Of a stretch of DNA of 64,000 nucleotides, positions 34,478-43,569 are shown piece by piece. The stretch spans positions 62,001 through 126,000 of the forward strand of contig CALAPY010000073.1 in the NCBI GenBank assembly GCA_937891015.1, written 5' to 3'. Both the position numbers and the translations under genes were made by a program. This DNA is from UBA2108 sp002713215. Lineage in GTDB: Bacteria; Bacteroidota; Bacteroidia; Flavobacteriales_G; Salibacteraceae. The notes under the pieces were generated by a model that worked only from the letters and a program-made list of their open reading frames with translations, was not told the DNA's origin and did not search any database. The stretch's first letter is position 1. Each line of letters opens with the position of its first letter.

Positions 34478-35638
34478 CTACGTTTTAAGCTTTCTAATTA
34501 GTACCACCAGGAATGCAACAAGCGCTAATAAGCCGCCAAACCAGTACGCATATTTTAATTGTTCAATCTGGTTATCGTAGAAGAATGCACCCAGTACTGA
34601 CCCTAACACTATTCCAGCTTCCAGCGCAATAAACATGGTGGACATAGCTTTTCCCCTGGAGTTTACATTGGCCAGGTCTGCGGTCCAGGCAAAAATAGTA
34701 GGGCTATTTACTCCGGCGGCAATTCCAAATACGGTAGCTCCAATATAAAACCAGAACTTTGAATCAGTCAGTCCTAGAATGACCATAGCCAGTGCTAGGC
34801 AAAGTGTGCCAAATAGCAAGACATTAGCTCTTCCCAACCGGTCTGATGCTTTACCACTAACTAATCGTACAGCAATGGATGCACTAAGCATGATGCTAAA
34901 AAAGATTCCTCGATTGCTAATACCTAAATAGTCACTGAAATCAGGGGTAACGGTCAAAATAGTTCCAAAAGAATAAACCGTGAGTAGCATAACTAAAGAG
35001 GGAAGCCATACATCGTACTCAATAACATCCCTGGGATGAATTAATAACAGGTTTGGATTGAATTTTACGGTAGAGGGGAGTGTTTCCTTCATTCCCATTA
35101 GGACTAAAATGGACATGCCTGCGACCACCGAAGACATCCAAAACATTAGGTTTAATGAATATGAAGTGGCAATGAAGCTACCCATGGCAGGCCCAGCAGC
35201 CATTCCAATTGAGCCGGCAACTCCCAGAATACCCATAGCTTCTCCTCGTTTGCTTGCAGGAACTATATCTGCCAGGTAGGCGGTTGTGCCGGTGGGTTTA
35301 AATCCAGTGGAGAAACCATGAAAAAAACGAAGCAATAAAAAACCAGAGATGGTTGTAGTTAATGGATAAAGCACACCCAGAACAATACAAACAACAGGGC
35401 CAATTATCATCACTGGTATTCGTCCAATGGTATCAGCCAGTTTACCGCTAAAAGGCCTTGAAAGTAAAGCCGCAATTGCAAAGAGTCCAATGATAAGCCC
35501 CTTGTAATCCTGACCACCGATGGAATCTAGGTAGTGGGGCAATTCGGCCAAAATCATGTTGAAACTGGCCATAAACAACACTGAACTTGCGCAAAGCAGC
35601 CAAAATTGGAGGGTGTAAATAGTGTCTTGTTTAGTCAT
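34478..35638 (-). CDS. MFS transporter
   Basis: 386 residues from the ATG of MTKQDTIYT (35638); the frame opens 19 codons earlier, but that extension is not typical. Twelve hydrophobic segments, the MFS loop motif GKLADTIGRIPVMIIGP between segments 2 and 3, and a second copy GKASDRLGRANVLLFG in the second half. RFFHGFSTGFKPTGTTAYLAD and GVAGSIGMAAGPAMGSFI match drug/efflux-type MFS members. The substrate is unknown. It is convergent with the small membrane protein and divergent from the WG-repeat gene. Confidence 0.9.
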   Translation of the reverse strand: MTKQDTIYTLQFWLLCASSVLFMASFNMILAELPHYLDSIGGQDYKGLIIGLFAIAALLSRPFSGKLADTIGRIPVMIIGPVVCIVLGVLYPLTTTISGFLLLRFFHGFSTGFKPTGTTAYLADIVPASKRGEAMGILGVAGSIGMAAGPAMGSFIATSYSLNLMFWMSSVVAGMSILVLMGMKETLPSTVKFNPNLLLIHPRDVIEYDVWLPSLVMLLTVYSFGTILTVTPDFSDYLGISNRGIFFSIMLSASIAVRLVSGKASDRLGRANVLLFGTLCLALAMVILGLTDSKFWFYIGATVFGIAAGVNSPTIFAWTADLANVNSRGKAMSTMFIALEAGIVLGSVLGAFFYDNQIEQLKYAYWFGGLLALVAFLVVLIRKLKT

Positions 35639-35729
35639 TGAAAAATGAAGCTGCAAAGGAAGCAATATGCTATTTAGAAAAGCATTAATATTCATTAATT
35701 ATTCATCGTTCATAAATTGGTATAGCTCG

Positions 35730-35761
35730 TTGATTTCGTAGAATATTGGCTTCTACTTTTG
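35730..35761 (+). promoter_or_regulatory. Promoter of the WG-repeat gene: TTG-N21-TACTTTTG (leaderless)
   Basis: TTG at 35730-35732, perfect -7 element TACTTTTG at 35754-35761, then five nt and the ATG at 35767. The message would start at or next to the start codon. Confidence 0.55.
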
Positions 35762-35766
35762 CTCCA

Positions 35767-37881
35767 ATGAATTTGAAGCATGTATGTATTCTTCCTCTAT
35801 GCTTGTTATTAGCCTCTAACAGTGTTGCCGGTAATTTAAGTAAGGCTTTTGAAGCGTTGCATATCTACAATTACTTCGAAGCCAAAAGATTGTTTACCAA
35901 GGCAATTAAAAAGGATTCTGTTGGGGGGAGTTATGGCCTAAGTGTTATCTACTCAAGGAATGATAACCCATTCTACCAACCAGACTCCGCATTAAAGTAC
36001 ATACTGATTGCTGATAGTAAGATTAAAAAGTTAGAGGATAAATCGAAGGGGAAACTATTTGCCGTTGGAATCGATGAAGGTGAAATTGGAGATCAGAAAC
36101 AACGAGTAAGTGAAATTTTTTATCAGGCAGCTTTAGATTCAATGAATACTGCAACTTTTGATCGATTCATTAAAAATCACGAATGGTATAAAAATAAAGC
36201 TCAAGCCATCTTAATTAGAGACTCTTTGGCCTTCGATGATGCTACTGCTGACGGAACCTGGCAGGGATACGAGTATTTTTTTACCAAGTACGACCAGGCC
36301 CGGCAGGTGCCTATGGCCAGAAGTAAATATGACCTCCTGTTTTTCTATGATAAAACCCAGAACAAAACATTGGTAGAATACGAAACTTTTATCCGGGATT
36401 TTCCAAAAAGTCCTTACGTTGAGGAAGCCCAGGATCACATCTATGAAATTGTGACTCAATCTGGCACCAAAGATTCTTACCACAACTTCATCAAAAAATA
36501 CCCTGATAATAGAAACATAGAAGACGCATGGAAAATTATCTATCAGAAAAGTGTAAAACGAAATGATCCACTCGAAATAGCCAATTTTATTCTGGATTAC
36601 CCTGATTATCCTTACCGAAACGATGCTTTAATGGATTACACCTTATCCAATGAAAAGTTTTATCCGGTAAGAATTGGTTCAAAATGGGGATTCATTAACA
36701 AGAAAGCACAAGAGGTTATTGAACCGGAATACGATTGGGTTGAGCCTTTTTCAGAGGGATCTGCCCTGGTAGGCAAAGGTGGGTTTTCAGGTTATATCAA
36801 TAAACGGGGAGAAGTTAATGTGCCCATTAAATATACCGATGGAGGAACATTTATAAGTGGTCATTCCTGGGTAGAGATGGATGGGAGTTATGGATTGGTA
36901 AATAACCATGGCGTTTTGGTTTTGAATACTAGCTACGAGGACGTTGGTTCTTTTTCTGAGAAGAGAATATATGCTCAAAAAGAGGGTAAGTATGGATATT
37001 TCGACCATAAACTAAACCTGGTTATTCCCTTCCTGTATTCATCGGCATCAGCTTTCAAAAATGGAAGGGCTATTGTTGAATTGAGTGGAAAGAAGGGGGT
37101 AATTGGTCTGGAAGGAGATACTGTAATTGAATTGGTTTATGATCAGGTGATATATAACTCTGATATTAAGGGATACCTCTTGGAAACAGAAAATAAACAG
37201 GGAATTCTATCCTTAAATGGAGATACGATAGTTCCTTTTGAATATGACCAGCTTGGCAATATTGCCGAAGAAAGAATCCTTTTTGTAAAAGAGGGCAGTT
37301 ATGGTTACCTGAATTTTTCAGGCAGGGAAGTAATTGAAGCGAAATACAGCTATAATTCATTGGTAAGAAACTATGGGTCTTTTAAAAATGGGGTTGTTAA
37401 GTACATAAGTAAGTCCAAATTTGGTTTGGTTGATTCAGTTGGTAAGAAAGTGTATCCTGCCATTTTTGAAGATGTCGGGGACTACGCATCCATAACACCT
37501 GTAAAGAAAAAAGGAAAATGGGGCTTTTCCAATGCCGATGTTAAACTAGTAATCCGGTACAAATATGACTTTGCCGAAGGCTTTAACTATGGGCTGTCCA
37601 GGGTACAGGTAGCAGGAAAATGGGGCTTGATTAATAGGAAAGGAGGTAGAATACTGGAAATTAAATACGATGCACTTGAATACTTTGGAACCAATTTGCT
37701 AAAAGTAAAACTTGACAATAAATGGGGGTTGTTGGACAGAAATGGTCAGGAAGTATTGGAATTACAAAATGATGAGATTAAAGTGCATGAGAAAAACGTG
37801 CTCCTTCTTACCAAAGATGGCAAACAAGCTTATTACGATTTAAGTAAACAAACCTATCTATTTAAAGAACAGGGGTATTAG
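35767..37881 (+). CDS. Secreted WG-repeat protein
   Basis: 704 residues from the ATG at 35767; the TTG at 35746 lies upstream of the -7 box and is excluded. Signal peptide (ILPLCLLLASNSVAG). Residues ~20-290 contain TPR-like helices (KAFEALHIYNYFEAKRLFTKAI; FIRDFPKSPYVEEAQDHIYEIV). From about 300 to the end are some eleven WG repeats, each near 45 residues (KWGFINKKAQEVIEPEYDWV; WGLINRKGGRILEIKYDAL; WGLLDRNGQEVLEL). WG repeats are beta-hairpin units of unknown ligand, frequent in Bacteroidota. Envelope location and a binding role are inferred. Confidence 0.88.
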   Translation: MNLKHVCILPLCLLLASNSVAGNLSKAFEALHIYNYFEAKRLFTKAIKKDSVGGSYGLSVIYSRNDNPFYQPDSALKYILIADSKIKKLEDKSKGKLFAVGIDEGEIGDQKQRVSEIFYQAALDSMNTATFDRFIKNHEWYKNKAQAILIRDSLAFDDATADGTWQGYEYFFTKYDQARQVPMARSKYDLLFFYDKTQNKTLVEYETFIRDFPKSPYVEEAQDHIYEIVTQSGTKDSYHNFIKKYPDNRNIEDAWKIIYQKSVKRNDPLEIANFILDYPDYPYRNDALMDYTLSNEKFYPVRIGSKWGFINKKAQEVIEPEYDWVEPFSEGSALVGKGGFSGYINKRGEVNVPIKYTDGGTFISGHSWVEMDGSYGLVNNHGVLVLNTSYEDVGSFSEKRIYAQKEGKYGYFDHKLNLVIPFLYSSASAFKNGRAIVELSGKKGVIGLEGDTVIELVYDQVIYNSDIKGYLLETENKQGILSLNGDTIVPFEYDQLGNIAEERILFVKEGSYGYLNFSGREVIEAKYSYNSLVRNYGSFKNGVVKYISKSKFGLVDSVGKKVYPAIFEDVGDYASITPVKKKGKWGFSNADVKLVIRYKYDFAEGFNYGLSRVQVAGKWGLINRKGGRILEIKYDALEYFGTNLLKVKLDNKWGLLDRNGQEVLELQNDEIKVHEKNVLLLTKDGKQAYYDLSKQTYLFKEQGY

Positions 37882-38190
37882 TCTTTAATCTCAAATTCTT
37901 CAAGCTGATCAATCTTATTTCCATTTATAAAAAACCAACCCAGGTTTTCATTAAACCACTTTTCGAATAGGTTGTACCAATTAGTTAACACTTTCATATC
38001 CATAAGGCATCAATTTTATTTCCAACATATACACCTATAAAGACGAATGTTTCGGTAGAAAGGATGTCTTTCGACACCAAAAAGTTGTTAACGGTTGTTT
38101 ATAACGTGTATAAGGTAGCTGTACCTTCATGGGTATACTTTCCTTTCCTGGAAGTGAACAGTCTGAAATATGACCTTTTAATTATCGGCA
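37878..38190 (-). pseudogene. Decayed minus-strand reading frame(s)
   Basis: This is the only stretch over 300 nt without an intact gene. On the minus strand, 38003-37878 reads a 41-residue peptide (MDMKVLTNWYNLFEKWFN... ending QLEEFEIKD) with protein-like composition, overlapping the WG gene stop by 4 bp. Just upstream, another frame reads NFLVSKDILSTETFVFIGV and then YVGNKIDALWI before a TGA, and further up QTVHFQERKVY is followed by a shift and a TAA. Both pieces contain GNKID. This looks like one gene broken by stops and frameshifts, though the 41-residue frame could be a small gene. The original product is not recognised. The rest, to 38250, holds only the next promoter. Confidence 0.35.
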
Positions 38191-38223
38191 TACATTAAAG
38201 CTAAAACGATCGGGAATGACCCC

Positions 38224-38231
38224 TATATTTG
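38224..38231 (+). promoter_or_regulatory. -7 element TATATTTG of the VPS10/BNR-type gene
   Basis: Perfect TAnnTTTG, 19 nt before the ATG at 38251. Confidence 0.45.
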
Positions 38232-38250
38232 AATCCAATTTTAAACGATT

Positions 38251-41004
38251 ATGCGCATTCTTCTAATCTCCTTATTCAGTCTGTTTACCTTATCAGTTAT
38301 TGCACAGCAATTACTGGAACCAAATCTGGGTAATAACTCAAATGATTACCTCAATTATGTAAAGAATATAGAAAGTTGGAAATCAGGTAAGGATTTATCG
38401 AAGGAGAAGGGATACAAATGGATCGATCGGTGGGCTAATTTTTATCAATCCAGGACCAATGGGAAAGGCGAATTGGTTTCGAACGAATACATCAATAAGG
38501 CCGCTATTGAAGTAGCATTGCTAAAATCCATGTATCAGGCTTCACGAGCGTCAGATTCTACCTGGTCTCCCGAAGGACCGGATACCTTGGTTGGTTCCTT
38601 TGATCCTGCTTCGAGTCATGGGGTGGCTAGGGTAAATTGCATTGCCTTTCACCCTACCGACACCAATACTTACTGGGTAGGGGTTTCCCAGGGTGGAATT
38701 TGGAAAACAAGCAATTCAGGAAAGAGCTATACACCAATAAATAATAACCTTCCTATCCTTAGAATAAGTGATATTGCCATTGATCCTACTGATCCCGATA
38801 TTATTTATCTGTCCGTTGGAGATTATGCCTATTTGGGGGTTGCATTAGCTACTGATGGACGCAAGAGAAATACGCATTATGGATTGGGTGTATACAAAAC
38901 CACTGATGGTGGGAAAACATGGAAACCAACTGGGCTGAGTTATAAGCAAACGGATTTTGACCAGTCTTTAATTCGACGGGTTTTTATTAACCCCGATGAC
39001 AACCAGGAGCTAGTTGCCGCTGGAATAAGCGGTGTTTGGAAATCGAAAGACGGAGGGGATAATTGGAGTCAAACGCTAAATGAAATTATGTGGGATTTGG
39101 AAATTAATTCTGAGAATTCAAACTCGTTGATTGCCAGTAGTGGATATATATCGAACCTTAAAGTAGGTAATGCAGCAATTTGGAAATCAACTGACTTTGG
39201 TGATACCTGGAAAAAAGCCAATGCACCAATTGCTGCACAGAATGAAGTTCAGCGTGTAGAGTTAACCATATCTACGTCCGATACCAACCGATGCTATGCC
39301 GTTTCATGTGCTATGGACCGCGGGTTTTACGGTTTTTACAAAAGTTTGGATGGCGGCTCTACATGGGATACCACAATGACCATTAAAACCGGAATAAATA
39401 TGTTAACCTGGGACGATGGCAACCAATCAGGTGGGCAAGGGACCTACGATTTGTTTGTTTATTCCGATGCTGTTAATCCGGACCGGGTTTTTGTAGGTGG
39501 AATAAATGTATGGGGGTCGGATGATGCAGGTGCAACCTGGGATGGAGTATCCTATTGGTTGAGGTATTACGGATTTACACCACATGCCGACCAGCACTAT
39601 ATGAGTTACAACCCATTGGACAAGAAATACTATTTGTGCAATGACGGCGGGATTTTTAGAACAGATTCTATAAAAATTGGTTCATGGGAAGATACAGATT
39701 CAGTTCCAGGATATCAATTCCCCACTAAATGGGAGGATGTTTCTTCTGGAATGCAAATCACTTCGCTTTATCGCGTTGGGATTTCGCAAAACAATTCAGG
39801 TTATCTTGTGGCCGGAGCGCAGGACAATGGAACTTTCTACCGAAAAGCCAATAAAAAATGGAGTAACATAAACGGAGGAGATGGAATGGATTGTTTTATT
39901 GATCGAAACGACCCCAATCACGTGGTGGTTTCTTCTCAGTATGGAAACATTGCCCGAACCTTAAATGGAGGCAATTCGCGTGCACAAAGAATTACACCAA
40001 GTACCGGCGAAAATATGGGGTGGACAACTCCGCTATTGGCTCACCCAACATCTACCAATTTTTATTTAGGTGGTGAAAATGTTCATCAATTTATAAGTCG
40101 TTGGAATTGGAATCAATTAGGTACTCTTCCCGGAGGAACTAAGGCTCCTATTTCTGCCATGGATATTTCGGATAGCAATGAGACCCATTTGGTGGTTACC
40201 AAGCGGGTAGACTACATTAATAAGTACAACGCTCAGGTATTTAAGACTGCAAATGGTGGAACCAAATGGGAGAATATTACACAAGGACTGCCAGATAGTT
40301 TGTATTTCACCTCGGTTAAAATTGACGATAGAGACCCTAAAATTATGTGGGTTACCACCGGTGGATTTATTGATGGAGTTAAGATTTTTGAAACCCGCGA
40401 TGGTGGAGCCAACTGGAAAAACATCAGTAGAAACCTACCTAACATTCCGGTTAATTGTATCGAACAAGATGAGTATTCTGGTAATAATGCTGTGTACTTA
40501 GGAACTGATGTAGGTGTTTATTACACCAACGATAGTTTGTCTACCTGGCAGCTATACAGCAAGGATCTACCCAATGTAATTGTAAGCGATTTGGACATGC
40601 ATTACAAAGAGAGACGGTTGTATTGTTCCACCTTCGGCAGGGGAGTGTGGTCGGTCGAAGCCATAGACACAGTATTTGCCTTTCAGGCTGACACAACCAA
40701 GAAAGATACCAGTGAAACCAAAGACACCACCTTTGTCAGGGAATTGAAATGGGACAATACCTCTTTTAAGATTGCACCCAATCCCAACCGGGGAAGTTTT
40801 GCCATTCAGTACAAAACAGAATTGCTTGGAGAATGGAACATCCAAATTATAGACGTAATGGGTAAAACCGTTTTCCAGCAAGTTTATAGAATAGATTCTC
40901 CTGCCGGAGAAAATCAATTGGACCTGAATTTGCTACCTGGTAGTTACTTTATACGGGTAAGCAATCAAAGCAGGACCAAGACGCTTAAGTTTTTGGTGGA
41001 ATAG
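38251..41004 (+). CDS. Large secreted VPS10/BNR-repeat protein with T9SS type A sorting domain
   Basis: 917 residues. Signal peptide (LLISLFSLFTLSVIAQ). The body is a sialidase/sortilin-type propeller built of Asp-box-like repeats: GGIWKTSNSGKSY, GVYKTTDGGKTWKPT, GVWKSKDGGDNWSQT, AIWKSTDFGDTWKKA, FYKSLDGGSTWDTT, FETRDGGANWKNIS. These proteins are often annotated as glycosyl hydrolase-like, but no catalytic residues of a sialidase are evident, so a binding or scaffold role is equally possible. A Thr/Lys/Asp linker leads to a T9SS type A sorting domain (FKIAPNPNRGSFAI and GSYFIRVSNQS). It is predicted to be exported and surface-bound or released. Confidence 0.88.
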   Translation: MRILLISLFSLFTLSVIAQQLLEPNLGNNSNDYLNYVKNIESWKSGKDLSKEKGYKWIDRWANFYQSRTNGKGELVSNEYINKAAIEVALLKSMYQASRASDSTWSPEGPDTLVGSFDPASSHGVARVNCIAFHPTDTNTYWVGVSQGGIWKTSNSGKSYTPINNNLPILRISDIAIDPTDPDIIYLSVGDYAYLGVALATDGRKRNTHYGLGVYKTTDGGKTWKPTGLSYKQTDFDQSLIRRVFINPDDNQELVAAGISGVWKSKDGGDNWSQTLNEIMWDLEINSENSNSLIASSGYISNLKVGNAAIWKSTDFGDTWKKANAPIAAQNEVQRVELTISTSDTNRCYAVSCAMDRGFYGFYKSLDGGSTWDTTMTIKTGINMLTWDDGNQSGGQGTYDLFVYSDAVNPDRVFVGGINVWGSDDAGATWDGVSYWLRYYGFTPHADQHYMSYNPLDKKYYLCNDGGIFRTDSIKIGSWEDTDSVPGYQFPTKWEDVSSGMQITSLYRVGISQNNSGYLVAGAQDNGTFYRKANKKWSNINGGDGMDCFIDRNDPNHVVVSSQYGNIARTLNGGNSRAQRITPSTGENMGWTTPLLAHPTSTNFYLGGENVHQFISRWNWNQLGTLPGGTKAPISAMDISDSNETHLVVTKRVDYINKYNAQVFKTANGGTKWENITQGLPDSLYFTSVKIDDRDPKIMWVTTGGFIDGVKIFETRDGGANWKNISRNLPNIPVNCIEQDEYSGNNAVYLGTDVGVYYTNDSLSTWQLYSKDLPNVIVSDLDMHYKERRLYCSTFGRGVWSVEAIDTVFAFQADTTKKDTSETKDTTFVRELKWDNTSFKIAPNPNRGSFAIQYKTELLGEWNIQIIDVMGKTVFQQVYRIDSPAGENQLDLNLLPGSYFIRVSNQSRTKTLKFLVE

Positions 41005-41091
41005 CATACTTGAAGTTGCATTTCGTTTCTATTCCATAATTTTTTAGCTTATAAGCAATTGTAAAACAATGCGTTAAAAATTATTTTTCAG

Positions 41092-41127
41092 ACCGTAAAT
41101 AGATTACGTTCTGCCCCCGTTTCTTCG
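41092..41127 (+). promoter_or_regulatory. Operator/promoter block shared with recA (dyad CGTAA-N5-TTACG)
   Basis: ACCGTAAATAGATTACGTT at 41092-41110 contains the perfect dyad CGTAA-ATAGA-TTACG (41094-41108). A -7-like octamer TTTCTTCG begins 12 nt after the dyad (41120-41127). The same block, with one base changed in the 19-mer, precedes recA at 52237. The dyad would cover the -33 region, the usual place for a repressor. Confidence 0.6.
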
Positions 41128-41154
41128 CCTCAGATTTAATTAAAACGAGAAATT

Positions 41155-42081
41155 ATGAAGGCAAAAAGAAACAATAACCCGGTGGCTAGACCAGCCAATA
41201 TTAATCCCAATGTTTGGAATGTATTGAGAAAAGTAGCCAACGAAATCTGGAGTAAACACGACCAAGGTGCCGCCTGGAATAGAACGGTATTAATTAGCTG
41301 CAAGGAGTTTTATGAAATGTTGTTGGATGAAAACGGACAACTCATTCTAAATAAACAAGAATTGGTTCGGTTCTCACAAAACGGACATATCCGTTCCTGG
41401 GCTAACGAATTGTTGTTGGATGGAATTAACCTGTTGAGTAATAAAGAATATGAACTGGCTATTAAAAAACTGGAATTGCATGTTTCAATGAATCCAGGTT
41501 CAGCCCTAGCATTTGCCAAATTGGGTGAAGCTAGCATGGCTCTGGGAAATTATAGAAAGGCGTTGGAGTTTTTAAACGAAGCAACTACCATTGACAACCG
41601 CCAGTCAGAATATTTTGTACTTCGGGCTAGTGCTTACAGTCATTTGGATCGCGACGAGAAAGCAATGAATGATTTAAGTTTTGCCATATTGTTGAACAAC
41701 CGAAATGCACGCGCATACGCTTCCAGGGCTTCCCTTTATATAGCAGGCGGTCATACCAAATTGGCCATTAGTGATTTAAAGAAAGCGGTTAAACTCAATC
41801 CCGCTGAAGTTGAATTCAAACATTTATTGGTTAAGGCTTATCAATCGGCCAAAAGACTTCCCGAAGCATTCAAAGTATTGCGAAGCATTTTAAAAGAAAA
41901 CCCATTCGATGCCGAAGCTCTGTTTCAATGTGCATTGGTTCGTCTTGAATTTAAAGTGGAAGAAGAAATTGCAGAAGAAGAATTGCTTTTTGCACGTTCA
42001 CTGGGGCATCCGCTAGCTGAAAAATATTTATTGGATCATTTTTCTCCGTTCAATAAACTAGGAATGGATAAAGCAGCCTAA
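41155..42081 (+). CDS. Cytosolic tetratricopeptide-repeat protein with recA-like promoter
   Basis: 308 residues, no signal peptide. Residues 1-85 are a basic, unrecognised head domain (PANINPNVWNVLRKVANEIW, VLISCKEFYEMLLDENGQ). From ~87 on there are five or six TPR units (ELAIKKLELHVSMNPGSALAFAKLGEASMALGNY; ALEFLNEATTIDNRQSEYFVLRASAYSHLDR; KLAISDLKKAVKLNPAEVEFKHLLVKAYQ). It ends in a short tail. TPRs mediate protein-protein contacts; the partner is unknown. The upstream region is nearly superimposable on that of recA, so coregulation, perhaps in DNA-damage response, is inferred. Confidence 0.8.
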   Translation: MKAKRNNNPVARPANINPNVWNVLRKVANEIWSKHDQGAAWNRTVLISCKEFYEMLLDENGQLILNKQELVRFSQNGHIRSWANELLLDGINLLSNKEYELAIKKLELHVSMNPGSALAFAKLGEASMALGNYRKALEFLNEATTIDNRQSEYFVLRASAYSHLDRDEKAMNDLSFAILLNNRNARAYASRASLYIAGGHTKLAISDLKKAVKLNPAEVEFKHLLVKAYQSAKRLPEAFKVLRSILKENPFDAEALFQCALVRLEFKVEEEIAEEELLFARSLGHPLAEKYLLDHFSPFNKLGMDKAA

Positions 42082-42129
42082 ACTAAACAGCGGTTTTTTC
42101 AATTTGAGTCGTTAGTTGTTTCCCATTAC

Positions 42130-42744
42130 CTATATGGAGCGTTCCCGATCAACAGTTAACATCAATTGAACGATCTCATTTTGCAAATCCTGTTGTTTGT
42201 TTTTGGCATACCACAAGTGAATCTCTTTCTGAATTTCTAAATTATCGATTTCCGAATTGTCTCTGGCCTCAAGAAACCTTTGCTGGGCATGTGCCGGCCT
42301 TGGCCCCCATTCTCCAAGTACTTCAGAGGTGTCACTATTTATGATGATTAGTTTGGGAATGGATCTTCCTCCATTCGTTAGAAATTGATCCATCAAATCC
42401 AGGTTTTCGTCCCGTTGTACAATTTTTAAATCAATATTAGCCTGTTGAGCTATTTGGTATAAAGTAGATAGGTTTTGTCCTACATCACCACACCAGGCTT
42501 CCACAAGAACCAACCAGGTATAGTTACCTTTCAGATTGTCTAGTTGGGTTTTAGTTTGCTCTGAAAGTCGCGCGATTTTCTCCCATTTTTTAAGCCGTTG
42601 AAGGCCCATTTTTGTATGCTGCAGGTAGGTCTCAGAATGGTTGTTGCCGGTGGTTTTATTTTCCTTTAATAATGATTCCACCAGCACCTTGTATTCGCCA
42701 AAACTGATTCCTTTTTTCGTTTTTTCCTGAATTAAATCTTTCAT
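42130..42744 (-). CDS. Thioredoxin-like protein with CGDV in place of CXXC
   Basis: 204 residues. The thioredoxin fold covers about 70-175: WLVLVEAWCGDVGQN places C85-G86-D87-V88 at the active site, so only the first Cys remains. GRSIPKLIIINSDTSEVLGEWGPRP holds the cis-proline strand. The amino ~65 residues are helical. This WCGD-type subfamily is common in Bacteroidota and is usually annotated as thioredoxin family; its single Cys suggests a binding or monothiol role. Cytosolic. It is convergent with the TPR gene. Confidence 0.85.
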   Translation of the reverse strand: MKDLIQEKTKKGISFGEYKVLVESLLKENKTTGNNHSETYLQHTKMGLQRLKKWEKIARLSEQTKTQLDNLKGNYTWLVLVEAWCGDVGQNLSTLYQIAQQANIDLKIVQRDENLDLMDQFLTNGGRSIPKLIIINSDTSEVLGEWGPRPAHAQQRFLEARDNSEIDNLEIQKEIHLWYAKNKQQDLQNEIVQLMLTVDRERSI

Positions 42745-42807
42745 TATCTAGTTCGTAATTGAAATGCAAAATAAATCCACAAAACTTCTTTTAATTGTCA
42801 TGGCTGT

Positions 42808-42841
42808 TGCCGCTTAACTTTAATTAATAACTGCCGCTTAA
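42808..42841. repeat. Direct repeat TGCCGCTTAA x2
   Basis: TGCCGCTTAA at 42808-42817 and 42832-42841, 24 bp start to start, in the divergent intergenic region. Spacing near two helical turns could serve a regulator; function is unproven. Confidence 0.35.
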
Positions 42842-42924
42842 AACTTTGATTTATAGATTTTAGGTCTTAAGGAAGACAGGCGGGAAATATTTCTCAATTA
42901 ATTACAATAATAATTCGGGTTCCA

Positions 42925-42932
42925 TATTTTTG
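42925..42932 (+). promoter_or_regulatory. -7 element TATTTTTG of the DUF6515/cytochrome unit
   Basis: Perfect TAnnTTTG, 40 nt before the ATG at 42973. Confidence 0.5.
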
Positions 42933-42972
42933 GCCAAGCGTTGAAACTGGCCTTAGTTAATAATAACGTATC

Positions 42973-43569
42973 ATGAAAATGAAATATATACTGGTAGTAA
43001 TAATTGGATTAGCATTATTGATTAGTCCTCAGCTTTACGCCCAAAAAGGACATCAACATAATGGGCATAAACACAACAAATCGCATACCCATGGATCCGG
43101 CAAGAAGGCTCATAACCATCGTTATTCAAGAAGTAGGGTAGTTGTGGTAAAGCACCGGCGTGTTAACAAGGTAAATAAACTTCCCGCAGGTTATAGAACC
43201 TATAACCTCAATGGGCGAAAATATTACAGGCACAATGGTTATTATTATCATTATGTTGGTGGAACTTACAGCATCATCTCATCTCCTCGGGGATTGAGGG
43301 TCACTGTTTTGCCTAAAGGCTATAGAAAGGTGGTTATTCGAAATAAACCCCATTTTTATTATAGGGGAACTTATTATGTTCAGGCAGGCAAAGAATATGA
43401 AGTAGTGGAACCCAAAGAAGGTACGGTGGTCTCAGAATTACCGGAATACAATGTTGAGGAGATTACCATTGACGAGAAGACCTATTTTGAAATAGATAAT
43501 ATTCTATACCAACCAGTGAGTACCGAGGAAGGATCACAATATAAGATTGTTGGAAAGCTTGAAGATTAG
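42973..43569 (+). CDS. Histidine-rich secreted DUF6515 family protein
   Basis: 198 residues. Signal peptide (ILVVIIGLALLISPQLYAQ), then a His/Lys-rich segment of about 25 residues (GHQHNGHKHNKSHTHG, HNHRYS) likely to bind transition metals. The remainder matches DUF6515, with two or three repeats of the type LPAGYRTYNLNGRKYYRHNGYYY and LPKGYRKVVIRNKPHFYYRGTYY. Envelope location and metal binding are inferred. Its end overlaps the start of the multihaem cytochrome, so the two are cotranscribed and possibly coupled; the His-rich part could handle metal for or near the cytochrome. Confidence 0.82.
   Translation: MKMKYILVVIIGLALLISPQLYAQKGHQHNGHKHNKSHTHGSGKKAHNHRYSRSRVVVVKHRRVNKVNKLPAGYRTYNLNGRKYYRHNGYYYHYVGGTYSIISSPRGLRVTVLPKGYRKVVIRNKPHFYYRGTYYVQAGKEYEVVEPKEGTVVSELPEYNVEEITIDEKTYFEIDNILYQPVSTEEGSQYKIVGKLED

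Noticed and set aside
35746..35766. TTG start for the WG-repeat gene
   Set aside because: It lies upstream of the perfect -7 element at 35754-35761; the ATG at 35767 opens directly into the signal peptide.
42130..42744. Active thioredoxin
   Set aside because: The active site is CGDV with a single cysteine, so dithiol-disulfide exchange is not supported; kept as thioredoxin-like.
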